From Polynucleobacter hirudinilacicola (GTDB lineage Bacteria > Pseudomonadota > Gammaproteobacteria > Burkholderiales > Burkholderiaceae), in contig NZ_NAIA01000003.1 of the NCBI RefSeq assembly GCF_002192535.1, positions 277,952 through 341,951 on the forward strand: 64,000 nt of DNA. Reading direction: 5' to 3'. Numbering within the stretch: the first letter of the stretch is position 1; the number at the start of each line of letters is the position of its first letter. The notes below the pieces were generated by a model, which saw only the letters and a list, made by a program, of their open reading frames with translations, had not been told where the DNA came from and did not search any database. Shown piece by piece: positions 37,333-47,573 of the stretch. The translations under genes and the position numbers were made by a program.

Positions 37333-39765
37333 ATGCGTCGATTCATCGTCTGTACATCACTACTAATTTGCCCGCTACTGAATCAGGCAAGTGAGATAGC
37401 TCACGCACAAGCCCTGAGCCCAGCAGAACAGCGATGGATCGACCAGCATCCTGTAGTTCACTTCAGCATTCATGAAAAATATGCACACTATTTAAAAAAT
37501 GATGCTAAAAATTCTGGTGTCTTTCATGGGCTCTTGAAAAAACTAGGTGAATTTACTGGACAAGAATTTTCACCCAAGTGGAGAAAAACTGATCATGAGG
37601 GATTAAAGCAATTAGCTGCTGGTGAAGTAGATTTTATGATCGACCCACCCAGCCTCAATGATGAATATCTCCGATTTGGCTCTTTATCAGAGGCAATCTT
37701 TTGGGGGCATGATGCTGTGCTAACGGCGAGTCCAACAAGCATTGAAATAATTGCTCCTGCCAATATTGCTTACTTTGATCGCGGATACGAAAACCAACCC
37801 TTACCAAGACACCCGCAAGCAAAAATTTCTAATAATGTTCAGAAACTGGTTTTAGACTTACTGAAAAATGATATTGAGGCCTTAGTACTACCCATTCGAC
37901 TCGCACATCAGCTAGTCCAGGATCTCAATACATCAGAGCTTCGTGTAGATGGACTGTACCAGCGAGAGCCTTTTGAATATCGCTGGCTTATTGCAAACCA
38001 AAGCAGCGCTTTACATAATCTGCTCAATAGCTTCCTAAACGACTTAGATCCCATTGAATCAAGTCAATTATTTGCGCTTGGAAATCCGAGTGTTGCAAAC
38101 AGCCAGAGTCATTATTGGGCAAAACTACCTTGGCTGTTCACCCTCACTTTAATCACGCTAGGAGGTATCGTATTTTGGCGTCTACAAAAGAGACAGCATT
38201 TACAGGAGCAAGCAGCGGAAGATTTGATGGCCTCCAAAGATTTAGCTGAAAAAGCAAATGCAGCGAAATCTGCCTTTCTAGCAACGATGAGCCACGAAAT
38301 CCGCACTCCGATGAATGCAATCTTAGGGGTGCAAGAGTTATTACTGAGCAGTCGGCAGTTTCCCGATAATGAAAAATCGCTTCTGAAGAGTGCGCATTCT
38401 TCGGCTGAATCATTGCTAGGTATTCTGAATCAAGTATTAGATCTTTCAAAAATTGAGGCTGGCAAGCTCACTCTCAATTTAGAGCCCTGTTGCCTCAATA
38501 CACTCATTGATGATATTCATTCAGCATTTTCAACTGTGGCGCATAAGCAAGGCCTCATCTTGCATACCTCCAAAGATCCACGGATTGCCGCTGTCTTAAT
38601 GATTGATACTTTGCGACTTCGTCAAATTTTACAGAACCTATTGAGCAATGCGATTAAATTTACCGATCGAGGTGAGGTTTATTTCTCCATCAGCGTGCTG
38701 GCGGATGATCATGCTGGGCAGTTAATTGAGTTCAGAATTATTGATACCGGCATTGGTATGGGTGCCGAGGAAATCAAGCTAGCCCTTCAAGCCTTTGAGC
38801 AAGTACCTGGTAAAGCAGATCAGCAAAATGGTACTGGTTTGGGCCTCACCATTACCAACCATTTGGTCAACTCGATGAGTGGTCAACTCAATTTTGAGAG
38901 CGCTCCCGGCTTCGGGAGCAATATTCATTTCTGCGTGGCACTTCCTCGCACCAGCATTGCCGCATCGAGAAACTCTCTTGCCGATAGAAGTTGGGCCTCT
39001 AGAAAACTATTTTCTAGAAATATCCAAAATCAAGATAGGTCACTCCAAGCCTTAGTGGTTGAAGACCATCCTGCTAGTAGGCAAATCATATCCTTGCAAC
39101 TACAGGCCTTAGGTATTGAGGTGAGCGTTTGCGAAAGTGCAAACGAAGCTCTTGAATTGATATCCCAACAATATTTCGACCTCTTGCTTGCAGATCAATC
39201 CATTCCCGGAATGCAAGGTTCAGAGTTAGCAAAACGTGTACGCTCCCTAGGTCATCGTGAGATCGTAATCATTGGCATCACTGCGGATATCTATGCTTTA
39301 GATGCTCGGCACCAATTTCTTGCTGCCGGCATGAATGGGGTTCTCATTAAGCCGCTAAGCTTAATGACCTTAGAAAATGAATTGGCTCGTTACTTCAACA
39401 CTCAAGACATTTCAGAGAAAAGTGAGGGATCAGGTGCTTTTCAAGAATACTCATTCGAACTCTTTTCTAATCTCTTGAAAAAAAGCCCAGGTCATATCGT
39501 TCTCATATTGGATGAGGTTAAAAAGGTACATGACGATACCGTTGCCATACTGAAAGTCGAAACTGTAGATGAAGCTATTTTGGCAAGTATGATTCATAAA
39601 ATTAAAGGTGGCGCTCAACTATTAAGCGCCCAGCGCTTTATTGCCTGCTGTGAAGCCCTTGAAACGATAGGCCCGATTCCTGACAGAGTGAGCGCATTGA
39701 TTCAATTACTGGAAGATCAAAACCGACTAATTGAATGCTATAAGGCAAAGTACGTAAGTAATTAA
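37333..39765 (+). CDS. BvgS/EvgS-like hybrid histidine kinase (VFT-TM-HisKA-HATPase-REC-HPt)
   Basis: Periplasmic VFT (RWIDQHPVVHFSIHEKYAHY...GEVDFMIDPPSLNDEYLRF), TM WLFTLTLITLGGIVFW, ATMSHEIRTPMNAILG, NAIKFT, GTGLGLTITNHLV, REC ALVVEDHPASRQI...LLADQSIPGMQG, HPt SMIHKIKGGAQLL. Confidence 0.93.
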   Translation: MRRFIVCTSLLICPLLNQASEIAHAQALSPAEQRWIDQHPVVHFSIHEKYAHYLKNDAKNSGVFHGLLKKLGEFTGQEFSPKWRKTDHEGLKQLAAGEVDFMIDPPSLNDEYLRFGSLSEAIFWGHDAVLTASPTSIEIIAPANIAYFDRGYENQPLPRHPQAKISNNVQKLVLDLLKNDIEALVLPIRLAHQLVQDLNTSELRVDGLYQREPFEYRWLIANQSSALHNLLNSFLNDLDPIESSQLFALGNPSVANSQSHYWAKLPWLFTLTLITLGGIVFWRLQKRQHLQEQAAEDLMASKDLAEKANAAKSAFLATMSHEIRTPMNAILGVQELLLSSRQFPDNEKSLLKSAHSSAESLLGILNQVLDLSKIEAGKLTLNLEPCCLNTLIDDIHSAFSTVAHKQGLILHTSKDPRIAAVLMIDTLRLRQILQNLLSNAIKFTDRGEVYFSISVLADDHAGQLIEFRIIDTGIGMGAEEIKLALQAFEQVPGKADQQNGTGLGLTITNHLVNSMSGQLNFESAPGFGSNIHFCVALPRTSIAASRNSLADRSWASRKLFSRNIQNQDRSLQALVVEDHPASRQIISLQLQALGIEVSVCESANEALELISQQYFDLLLADQSIPGMQGSELAKRVRSLGHREIVIIGITADIYALDARHQFLAAGMNGVLIKPLSLMTLENELARYFNTQDISEKSEGSGAFQEYSFELFSNLLKKSPGHIVLILDEVKKVHDDTVAILKVETVDEAILASMIHKIKGGAQLLSAQRFIACCEALETIGPIPDRVSALIQLLEDQNRLIECYKAKYVSN

Positions 39766-39808
39766 GGCATCCTTTGCCTTCTCGCGCCCTGGGTTTATCC
39801 TATTGGGC

Positions 39809-41347
39809 ATGCAGCGATCTATACACCATCTTTTTCCTTTAGTCCTTACAGTGCTCTGGACTGGATTTTGCCTTTTTACATTTACAGCAAGAGCTGAAGG
39901 GGTGCTGCTAACCATACCCCAAGCTGTTGCAACAAGCTTAGAACGCAATCAAATCCCAAAGGATGCTGTCAGTATTTCAGTAATGGAAATTGAGTCCGCC
40001 CGTCCAGGCAAGCATCTTGCTAAAAATATTCTCAATTGGCGATCTACTGAAGCGATGAATCCCGCCTCAACCATGAAGCTCTTAACCACGCTCGCGGGTT
40101 TAGATATCTTGGGGCCGCAGTATCGCTGGCGTACCAATATTTATACTGATGGTGCAATTCGCCAAGGAACTCTGAAGGGAAACCTTTACCTGCAGGGCAC
40201 TGGTGATCCAAAGTTAATTCCTGAAGAATTAGCCAAGCTCATGAAATCCTTACAAGCGCTCGGTATTCAAAAGATTGATGGCAACTTATTCTTTGATCGA
40301 AGTGCATATGCTCCAAATGTAATGGAGCACAACACTATCGATGGCGAAGCTTTACGCGCCTACAATGTGCCCCCCGATCCTTTGCTCTACGCCTTTAGAA
40401 CCCTCTCGTTTCAGCTAGGCAAATCACGTACAGCAGACTTCATTGATATTGCCTATACGCCAGCACTCTCGCAACTGAAGATTGATAATCAGATGCAGCT
40501 GGTTGATCGCCCTTGTGACAACTGGAAAAGCAATATTCGCTTTAACCTAGATCCTGAAAGCACAACGAAAACAGATCAGCTGCTCGTAGCGCAATTCTCA
40601 GGGGCGTTTCCCAGCGCCTGCAAGGGGGTGAACTACAACGTGGTTGCCCTTGATGCAAATACCTTTCTGACACAAGGCTTTGCCGCCGCCTGGGAACAAT
40701 CAGGCGGCATATGGACACGACCTCCTACTGGGAAAAATGGCAATGTGCCGCTTGCTGCAAGACTCCTTCTCCAGTTTGAAGGAATCAGTCTGAGCGATGA
40801 TGTTCTAGACATTAATAAGTACTCAAACAATGTCATGGCACGCCAATTACTTTTAACTCTAGCCTTAGAAAAAATAGGAAAGCCAGCAACAACTGCCAAT
40901 GGTGAATTAGTGATTCAAAGTTGGCTAAAACAAAATGGTTTAGATTTTCCGGGGCTTGTGATTGAAAATGGCTCAGGACTATCACGCAATGAAGCGATTA
41001 CTGCTGAGCAATTGAACCAACTCTTACTCGCTGCACGTAACCTGTCGGTAGGCGATATTTTCTATAACAGTCTTCCAATTGCTGGAACTGATGGCACGAT
41101 GAGAAATCGTCTCATGGCACAACTCCGTAAATTTTTACACCTGAAGAAAAAGCCTGAAGCCAGAATTAAAACGGGCTCACTAGCAGACGTGCGATCCATC
41201 TCTGGCTATGTCATGAGTAAATCAGGAAAGCTGTATGCAGTTACCTCTTTCATCAACCACCCCAATGCTTGGAGGGGCCTAGATGCGCACGATCAATTAC
41301 TATCGTGGCTACTGGAAGATGGTCCAGAACCAAAGCATGCACGCTGA
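39809..41347 (+). CDS. dacB: D-alanyl-D-alanine carboxypeptidase/endopeptidase (PBP4)
   Basis: SxxK in NPASTMKLLTTLAGLDILG, SNN motif in YSNNVMARQLLL, KTGSLADVRSISGYV; ORF track start 39803 is TTG, ATG at 39809. Confidence 0.92.
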   Translation: MQRSIHHLFPLVLTVLWTGFCLFTFTARAEGVLLTIPQAVATSLERNQIPKDAVSISVMEIESARPGKHLAKNILNWRSTEAMNPASTMKLLTTLAGLDILGPQYRWRTNIYTDGAIRQGTLKGNLYLQGTGDPKLIPEELAKLMKSLQALGIQKIDGNLFFDRSAYAPNVMEHNTIDGEALRAYNVPPDPLLYAFRTLSFQLGKSRTADFIDIAYTPALSQLKIDNQMQLVDRPCDNWKSNIRFNLDPESTTKTDQLLVAQFSGAFPSACKGVNYNVVALDANTFLTQGFAAAWEQSGGIWTRPPTGKNGNVPLAARLLLQFEGISLSDDVLDINKYSNNVMARQLLLTLALEKIGKPATTANGELVIQSWLKQNGLDFPGLVIENGSGLSRNEAITAEQLNQLLLAARNLSVGDIFYNSLPIAGTDGTMRNRLMAQLRKFLHLKKKPEARIKTGSLADVRSISGYVMSKSGKLYAVTSFINHPNAWRGLDAHDQLLSWLLEDGPEPKHAR

Positions 41348-42393
41348 AGTCGATCTCTAACCCCATCCCATTCCTCGCCGCTCGGCGGTTCAGGAAAGAG
41401 AATCAAATCCCAGCCCTGCTGATCTAAATCACGTAATGAACGATACAAGCGACTAGCAAATTCTCCGCTGTCGCTTGGTACTTCAACCTCTTCAAAGTGA
41501 ACTGATGGATGACCATCCTCACCTAAAGAAGATTCAGAATCCCAAACTGCTACAGCAACGCGAGACTTTGTATCCGGAAATTCGCTTAGCGCATCCAATA
41601 CTCGGCCAGGAGCATACAAACGTAAGGGGGTAGTAGGTGCGTAATGTGCACGCAGACTACCGGATACTCTTGGGGTAGGTTCTGCATTCTCCGCAGTAGC
41701 AAGACTTAACTCGCCTGGCTGCAATACCTTAATCCCAGTCTTAGTAAAAATTTCTTTAGGGGTAATTACACCTGGACGGAGCAAAACAGCTTGATCACCA
41801 GAAGACATATCAACGATGGTTGATTCAATGCCTACCTCACAATCGCCGCCATCCAAAATCATCAGATCAAGAGTATCCTCAAATTCATTGCGAACATCCG
41901 CTGCGCTGGTGGGCGATACCTTGCCAAAACGATTGGCAGAGGGCGCGACTACACCGCCCTTAAATTTACGCAATAACTCTTGTGCCATCGGATGCGCGGG
42001 GGCACGTATTGCTACTGTATCCTGCCCCCCGGTTAAATCATTAAGAACACTTTTATCTTTTTTAAAGACCAATGTTAGAGGACCAGGCCAGAAGGCATTG
42101 ATTAACTTCAAAGCATCTTCGGATACATGTCTTGCCCAAGGCGCCAAAACTGGTATCCAATCGACTTGGGTCTGGTCAAATTTATTCGGTGCCGCTAAAT
42201 GCACAATCAATGGATGATTAGCAGGGCGGCCTTTAGTGCTAAATACTTTTTTGATTGCTGCTGGATTCTTTGCATCTGCACCAAGGCCATAAACAGTCTC
42301 AGTCGGAAATGCAACCAAACCGCCATCTCGAAGGGTCTGCACTGCTTCGTTGATCACCGCTGAAGATTGCAGCGGCTTACTATCGGTCGACAT
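41293..42393 (-). CDS. L-threonylcarbamoyladenylate synthase (Sua5 type)
   Basis: YrdC domain GGLVAFPTETVYGLGADAKNPAAIKKVFSTKGRPANHPLIVHL plus C-terminal Sua5 domain. Confidence 0.92.
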   Translation of the reverse strand: MSTDSKPLQSSAVINEAVQTLRDGGLVAFPTETVYGLGADAKNPAAIKKVFSTKGRPANHPLIVHLAAPNKFDQTQVDWIPVLAPWARHVSEDALKLINAFWPGPLTLVFKKDKSVLNDLTGGQDTVAIRAPAHPMAQELLRKFKGGVVAPSANRFGKVSPTSAADVRNEFEDTLDLMILDGGDCEVGIESTIVDMSSGDQAVLLRPGVITPKEIFTKTGIKVLQPGELSLATAENAEPTPRVSGSLRAHYAPTTPLRLYAPGRVLDALSEFPDTKSRVAVAVWDSESSLGEDGHPSVHFEEVEVPSDSGEFASRLYRSLRDLDQQGWDLILFPEPPSGEEWDGVRDRLQRACFGSGPSSSSHDSN

Positions 42394-42395
42394 TT

Positions 42396-43580
42396 CTAGG
42401 GCTCGATACCTAATTCAATTGCTACAGCAGAGCAATTTTGGCGAGCTTCATTTAATGCTTCACCTAGACAATTAATGTGACCCATCTTTCTGCCAATCCG
42501 TGGAGCTGATTTACCGTAGAGATGTAGCTTTGCGTCTGGATGAGCAAGAACTTTATTCCAAGCAGGTTCTTTAGCTTTATCTTCGCTACCTTCAAACCAG
42601 AGATCGCCCAGTAAATTGAGCATGGAAACTGGCGCTAATTGGCGCGTATCACCCAAAGGTAGACGTGCCATCGCTCTGACTTGCTGCTCAAATTGACCAG
42701 TCACACAAGCATCCATGGTGTAGTGGCCAGAGTTATGAGGACGAGGGGCAATTTCGTTCGCAACGATATCACCATTCTTGAGTACAAAAAACTCAACGCA
42801 AAGAACACCAACATATTCGATCTTACGAATCAGCGCCTTTGCTGCATCAACAATCTTTTTCTCTTGAGCAGGCTTTAGCGATGGAGCCGGTACGGTAGAG
42901 GTATGCAAAATTCCGTCACGATGGATGTTTTGCGACACAGGATAAGCCACAACCGCATCATCATGCCCTCGTACCACCAAAGCAGAAACCTCAAAATCGA
43001 GTTCCATACGCTTTTCTAGAACACAGGACACGCGCCCCAATTCATTCCAGGCAGTAGTCAATTCTGACGGACTATAAACTGTGACCTGACCTTTACCGTC
43101 ATAGCCCATGCGGGCGGTCTTTAAAATTCCGGGAAAGAGATCTACCGGAACATGAGCAATATCAGCATCATGCTCGATCACAAAATAAGGCGCAGGGCCA
43201 ATATTAGTTTCAGACTTCCAAGTAGCTAAGAATTTTTTCTCAGCAATGCGATTTTGCGCTAGCGAGACACAACTACTGCGCGGCGCCACAAAAACACCCA
43301 AAGCTTCAAGCTCATCTAAAGCCTGTGCGGGAACATTCTCAAACTCAGTACTGACTGATGAACATAAAGCTGCCATTTCTTTTAAGGCAGCAGAGTCAAT
43401 GTAATCAGCTTGAATAAATTTTTCTGCAATTGAGCCAGCGGGGCTATCCGATCCAGGATCTAAAACGCACACTTTATATCCCATAGCTTGGGCAGCCTGG
43501 GTGAACATGCGACCTAATTGACCGCCACCTAATATTCCTAAATATGAACCCGGCAAAATGGGCTCCATACGATCTGCCAT
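42396..43580 (-). CDS. purK: 5-(carboxyamino)imidazole ribonucleotide synthase
   Basis: LGILGGGQLGRMFTQAAQAMGYKVCVLDP, VNEIAPRPHNSGHYTMDAC. Confidence 0.96.
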   Translation of the reverse strand: MADRMEPILPGSYLGILGGGQLGRMFTQAAQAMGYKVCVLDPGSDSPAGSIAEKFIQADYIDSAALKEMAALCSSVSTEFENVPAQALDELEALGVFVAPRSSCVSLAQNRIAEKKFLATWKSETNIGPAPYFVIEHDADIAHVPVDLFPGILKTARMGYDGKGQVTVYSPSELTTAWNELGRVSCVLEKRMELDFEVSALVVRGHDDAVVAYPVSQNIHRDGILHTSTVPAPSLKPAQEKKIVDAAKALIRKIEYVGVLCVEFFVLKNGDIVANEIAPRPHNSGHYTMDACVTGQFEQQVRAMARLPLGDTRQLAPVSMLNLLGDLWFEGSEDKAKEPAWNKVLAHPDAKLHLYGKSAPRIGRKMGHINCLGEALNEARQNCSAVAIELGIEP

Positions 43581-43584
43581 GTAA

Positions 43585-44079
43585 TTAATATCCCGGCAAA
43601 TTCATGGAGCGTGCAGTATCAGACTGCTTGGCACGAAACTCCCCAAGACGCTTAGCAAGATCTACATCATGCAAGGCAAGGCCTGCAATCACATGCAGAG
43701 CAGCATTGGCTGCGCCAGCTTCACCAATTGCAAAAGTAGCAACCGGAATACCTTTTGGCATTTGCACAATTGAATACAACGAGTCTTCACCGCGTAAATA
43801 TTTACTTGCCACTGGAACACCATATACCGGAACAATTGTTTTTGAGGCCAGCATACCTGGCAAGTGAGCTGCACCACCTGCACCAGCAATGATGGCTTGC
43901 AAACCATTTGATTGAGCATTTTCTGCATACTGGAACATGTCATCAGGCATACGATGCGCGGAAAGTACTTTAGCCTCGTGAGCAATGCCGAACTGCTCGA
44001 GCATTTGAGCGGCATGCTGCATGGTGTCCCAATCTGAATTGGAGCCCATCACGATTCCGACTATTGGCTTCTTACTCAT
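43585..44079 (-). CDS. purE: N5-carboxyaminoimidazole ribonucleotide mutase
   Basis: VGIVMGSNSDWDTM, SAHRMPDDMFQYA, IIAGAGGAAHLPGM; start set to MSKKP with GAGAGG SD (ORF extends to 44091). Confidence 0.95.
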   Translation of the reverse strand: MSKKPIVGIVMGSNSDWDTMQHAAQMLEQFGIAHEAKVLSAHRMPDDMFQYAENAQSNGLQAIIAGAGGAAHLPGMLASKTIVPVYGVPVASKYLRGEDSLYSIVQMPKGIPVATFAIGEAGAANAALHVIAGLALHDVDLAKRLGEFRAKQSDTARSMNLPGY

Positions 44080-44119
44080 TTGCCTCTCCACATGCCCTAA
44101 ATATTGTCTAAGGACTCTA

Positions 44120-45016
44120 TTATCCCTGAGTTAGACGATTCAGGGCTTCACGGTACTTTTCAGCGGTCTTTTTAATTACCTCAGCAGGTAATTGGGGTGC
44201 AGGAGCGGTCTTAGGCCATAACTTGCCATTTACTTGAGCAGTTTCTAACCAATCACGCACAAATTGCTTGTCATATGAGGGTGGGTTTGAGCCGACATAA
44301 TAGGTTTCTGCTGGCCAGAAGCGGGAAGAATCTGCAGTGAGAATCTCATCCATCAAAACCAATTGACCGGCATCATCCAAACCAAACTCAAACTTGGTAT
44401 CGGCAATGATGATTCCGCGGGTAGCGGCATATTCAGAAGCTTGTTGATAGAGGCGAATACTGACTTCACGAATTTGATTAGCTAATTTCTCACCAATCAA
44501 CTCCACCACCTTCTCAAAAGAAATATTTTCATCATGCTGACCAAACTCAGCCTTAGCAGCGGGAGTAAAAATAGGTTCAGGTAATTTTTGGGCGTTCTCA
44601 AGACCAGCTGGCAATGAAATTCCGCAAACCTTACCTGTATCTTGATAGTCTTTCCAGCCGCTCCCAGCTAAATAGCCACGCACAACTGCCTCTACCAAAA
44701 TAGGCTTTAAGCGCTTAGCAACGACTGCGCGACCTCTCACTTGAGAAACCTCATCAGGTGCAACTACTGTGGCTGGATCAATTCCAGTCAAGTGATTAGG
44801 AATTACTTCAGCTAACTTATCAAACCAAAAATTAGCCATTTGGTTCAGCACAACACCCTTCTCTGGAATGGGTTCACCCATCACGACATCAAATGCAGAC
44901 AAGCGATCGGTAGTAATCATCAAAAGTTTGTCATCGCCTAAGGCATAGACATCACGCACCTTACCTTTAGATAGCAAAGGCAAAGACTTTATGGAGGTGG
45001 CGTACAAAGAGGGCAT
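44120..45016 (-). CDS. purC: Phosphoribosylaminoimidazole-succinocarboxamide synthase
   Basis: [60 protein letters not shown]. Confidence 0.96.
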   Translation of the reverse strand: MPSLYATSIKSLPLLSKGKVRDVYALGDDKLLMITTDRLSAFDVVMGEPIPEKGVVLNQMANFWFDKLAEVIPNHLTGIDPATVVAPDEVSQVRGRAVVAKRLKPILVEAVVRGYLAGSGWKDYQDTGKVCGISLPAGLENAQKLPEPIFTPAAKAEFGQHDENISFEKVVELIGEKLANQIREVSIRLYQQASEYAATRGIIIADTKFEFGLDDAGQLVLMDEILTADSSRFWPAETYYVGSNPPSYDKQFVRDWLETAQVNGKLWPKTAPAPQLPAEVIKKTAEKYREALNRLTQG

Positions 45017-45023
45017 ATTTAAT

Positions 45024-46088
45024 TCACTTCACGATCTGAGTTAGTTTGCCGCTCTTATAAAGTTCAGCCATTTTTTCCAAGGGAATAGGTTTGATTTTGG
45101 ATGCTTGCCCAGCAGACCCAAAGGCCTGAAAGCGCGCAATACAGACCTTCTTGGCTGCCTCACGTGCTGGTTTCAGATAATCACGCGGGTCAAACTTACT
45201 TGGGTTCTCAATGAAATAGCGACGAATTGCGCCAGTCATTGCTAAACGAATATCGGTATCAATATTGATCTTACGAACACCATTCTTAATGCCCTCTTGA
45301 ATTTCCTCCACTGGCACGCCATAAGTCTCTTTCATATCACCACCGAATTGACGAATCTCAGCAAGCAGTTCTTGTGGAACACTTGAGGAGCCGTGCATTA
45401 CCAAATGTGTATTCGGGATACGTGTATGGATTTCTTTAATACGATCGATTGCTAAAATATCACCGGTTGGCTTTTTGGTGAACTTGTATGCACCATGACT
45501 TGTACCAATCGCGATTGCCAAAGCATCGCACTGAGTAGCTTTTACAAAGTCAGCAGCTTGCTCTACGTCTGTTAATAACTGCTCACGTGTCATCTTGCCA
45601 TCAGCGCCATGACCATCTTCCTTGTCACCCTGCATCGTCTCTAAAGAGCCCAATACGCCAAGCTCGGCTTCTACAGTAACCCCAATTGAATGAGAAAACT
45701 TCACGACCTCCTTAGAAACATCGATGTTGTACTCGTAGCTTGCAACTGTTTTACCGTCAGCCTCGAGCGAGCCGTCCATCATGACACTGGTAAAGCCACT
45801 CTTAATTGCTGCCATACAGACCGCTGGGCTTTGGCCATGATCTTGATGCATCACCACTGGAATATGAGGATAGGCTTCCACTGCTGCAGAAATTAAATGA
45901 CGTAAGAAGGCTTCACCAGCATATTTTCGTGCACCTGCTGATGCCTGCATGATGACTGGGGAGTCAGCCTCATTGGCTGCTTCCATAATCGCAGTCACCT
46001 GCTCTAAGTTATTGACATTAAATGCTGGCAAGCCATAACCATTTTCAGCCGCATGATCCAAGAGTTGTCGTAAAGATACTAAAGCCAT
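45024..46088 (-). CDS. fba: Class II fructose-bisphosphate aldolase
   Basis: [49 protein letters not shown]. Confidence 0.95.
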   Translation of the reverse strand: MALVSLRQLLDHAAENGYGLPAFNVNNLEQVTAIMEAANEADSPVIMQASAGARKYAGEAFLRHLISAAVEAYPHIPVVMHQDHGQSPAVCMAAIKSGFTSVMMDGSLEADGKTVASYEYNIDVSKEVVKFSHSIGVTVEAELGVLGSLETMQGDKEDGHGADGKMTREQLLTDVEQAADFVKATQCDALAIAIGTSHGAYKFTKKPTGDILAIDRIKEIHTRIPNTHLVMHGSSSVPQELLAEIRQFGGDMKETYGVPVEEIQEGIKNGVRKINIDTDIRLAMTGAIRRYFIENPSKFDPRDYLKPAREAAKKVCIARFQAFGSAGQASKIKPIPLEKMAELYKSGKLTQIVK

Positions 46089-46134
46089 GGTGTTCTCTTA
46101 ATAGATATAGATAAATAGTTAATCGATGTACAAA

Positions 46135-47571
46135 TTACTTCACGTGAATAATTTTGAGATTATTGGTGCCGCCGGGTTCACCCATTGGCTCACCTGATGT
46201 CAATACCACAGCGTCGCCCTTTTTAACGGCGCCAGCCTTTTTCAAACAAGCTTCTACTTCCTGCAAGGCAGTATCCCGGTCCTTGGTGTAATCCAAACCA
46301 ATCGGCGTGACATTACGGTAGGTACTCAATGCTCTTTGGGTCGCAATCTTTGAAGTTAAAGCAAAGATAGGCACATGAATGTTATGGCGACTCATCCAAA
46401 TTGCAGTTGATCCAGAGTCCGTGAGAGCGGCAATAGCATTTGCATGCAAATGATGCGCAGTAAATAAAGCGCCCAAAGCAATCGTTTGATCAATGCGGGC
46501 AAAGGTTTGATCTAAAAAGTCTGTGTCTAATTTCACAGGATCTGATTTCTCGGCCTCAACACAAATTTCTGCCATCGCTTTAATCGTTTGCACTGGATAG
46601 GAGCCTGCTGCAGATTCCGCTGAAAGCATTACTGCATCTGTACCATCCAATACGGCATTCGCTACGTCACTGACTTCAGCGCGGGTAGGCACTGGAGCAT
46701 TGATCATGGACTCCATCATTTGCGTTGCAGTAATCGTAAATTTATCTGCCTCACGAGCCCAAGCAATCATCCGTTTTTGTAATGCTGGCACTGCGGCATT
46801 TCCAACCTCAATTGCAAGGTCGCCACGAGCAACCATAATGCCGTCACTTTGAGCAATGATGCTTTTGAGCGCTTCAGGCTCAATTGCTTCCGCGCGCTCA
46901 ACTTTAGCGATGGTTCTTACCTTACCAACGCCATATTTAGCACTAGCAGCATCAGCCAGTTTTCGGGCATATGCCATATCAGCACCATCTTTTGGAAAAC
47001 TAATCGCCAAGAAATCAACACCCATGGCGATTGCAGCATCCAAATCAGAAATGTCTTTTTCGGTGAGGGCGGGTGCAGTCAAGCCACCGCCAGCACGATT
47101 AATACCCTTGTTATTCGAGAGTGGGCCGCCCTGCTCAACGAGTGTAAAAATTTCACCGCCCTTGACACTCTCAACCCGAAGAACAACTAAGCCATCATTT
47201 AACAAGAGGCGATCACCAGGCTTCACATCACTAGGCAACTCTTTGTAATCGAGTCCTACACGGCCTTGATCACCAAGCTCACAAGCAACATCCAGAATAA
47301 ATTTTTCACCTTCTTTGAGAAGAATTTTGCTCTCTACAAATTTACCTACACGTATTTTGGGTCCTTGCAGGTCAGCCATGATGCCAACCTCTTTACCCAC
47401 CTCGGCAGATATGCTCCTCACCAAATCATGACGTGCCTTGTGGTCTGCGACTGTACCGTGCGAGAAGTTCATGCGTACGACATCAACGCCTGCGCGAATC
47501 ATCTCGCGCAATACTTCAGGCTTCTCAGATGCAGGTCCCAGTGTTGCAATAATTTTTGTAGCTCGTAACAT
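46135..47571 (-). CDS. pyk: Pyruvate kinase
   Basis: IIATLGPASEKPEVLREMIRAGVDVVRMNFSHG, IMVARGDLAIEVG, TATQMMESMINAPVPTRAEVSDVANAVLDGTDAVMLSAESAAG. Confidence 0.96.
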   Translation of the reverse strand: MLRATKIIATLGPASEKPEVLREMIRAGVDVVRMNFSHGTVADHKARHDLVRSISAEVGKEVGIMADLQGPKIRVGKFVESKILLKEGEKFILDVACELGDQGRVGLDYKELPSDVKPGDRLLLNDGLVVLRVESVKGGEIFTLVEQGGPLSNNKGINRAGGGLTAPALTEKDISDLDAAIAMGVDFLAISFPKDGADMAYARKLADAASAKYGVGKVRTIAKVERAEAIEPEALKSIIAQSDGIMVARGDLAIEVGNAAVPALQKRMIAWAREADKFTITATQMMESMINAPVPTRAEVSDVANAVLDGTDAVMLSAESAAGSYPVQTIKAMAEICVEAEKSDPVKLDTDFLDQTFARIDQTIALGALFTAHHLHANAIAALTDSGSTAIWMSRHNIHVPIFALTSKIATQRALSTYRNVTPIGLDYTKDRDTALQEVEACLKKAGAVKKGDAVVLTSGEPMGEPGGTNNLKIIHVK

Positions 47572-47573
47572 AT

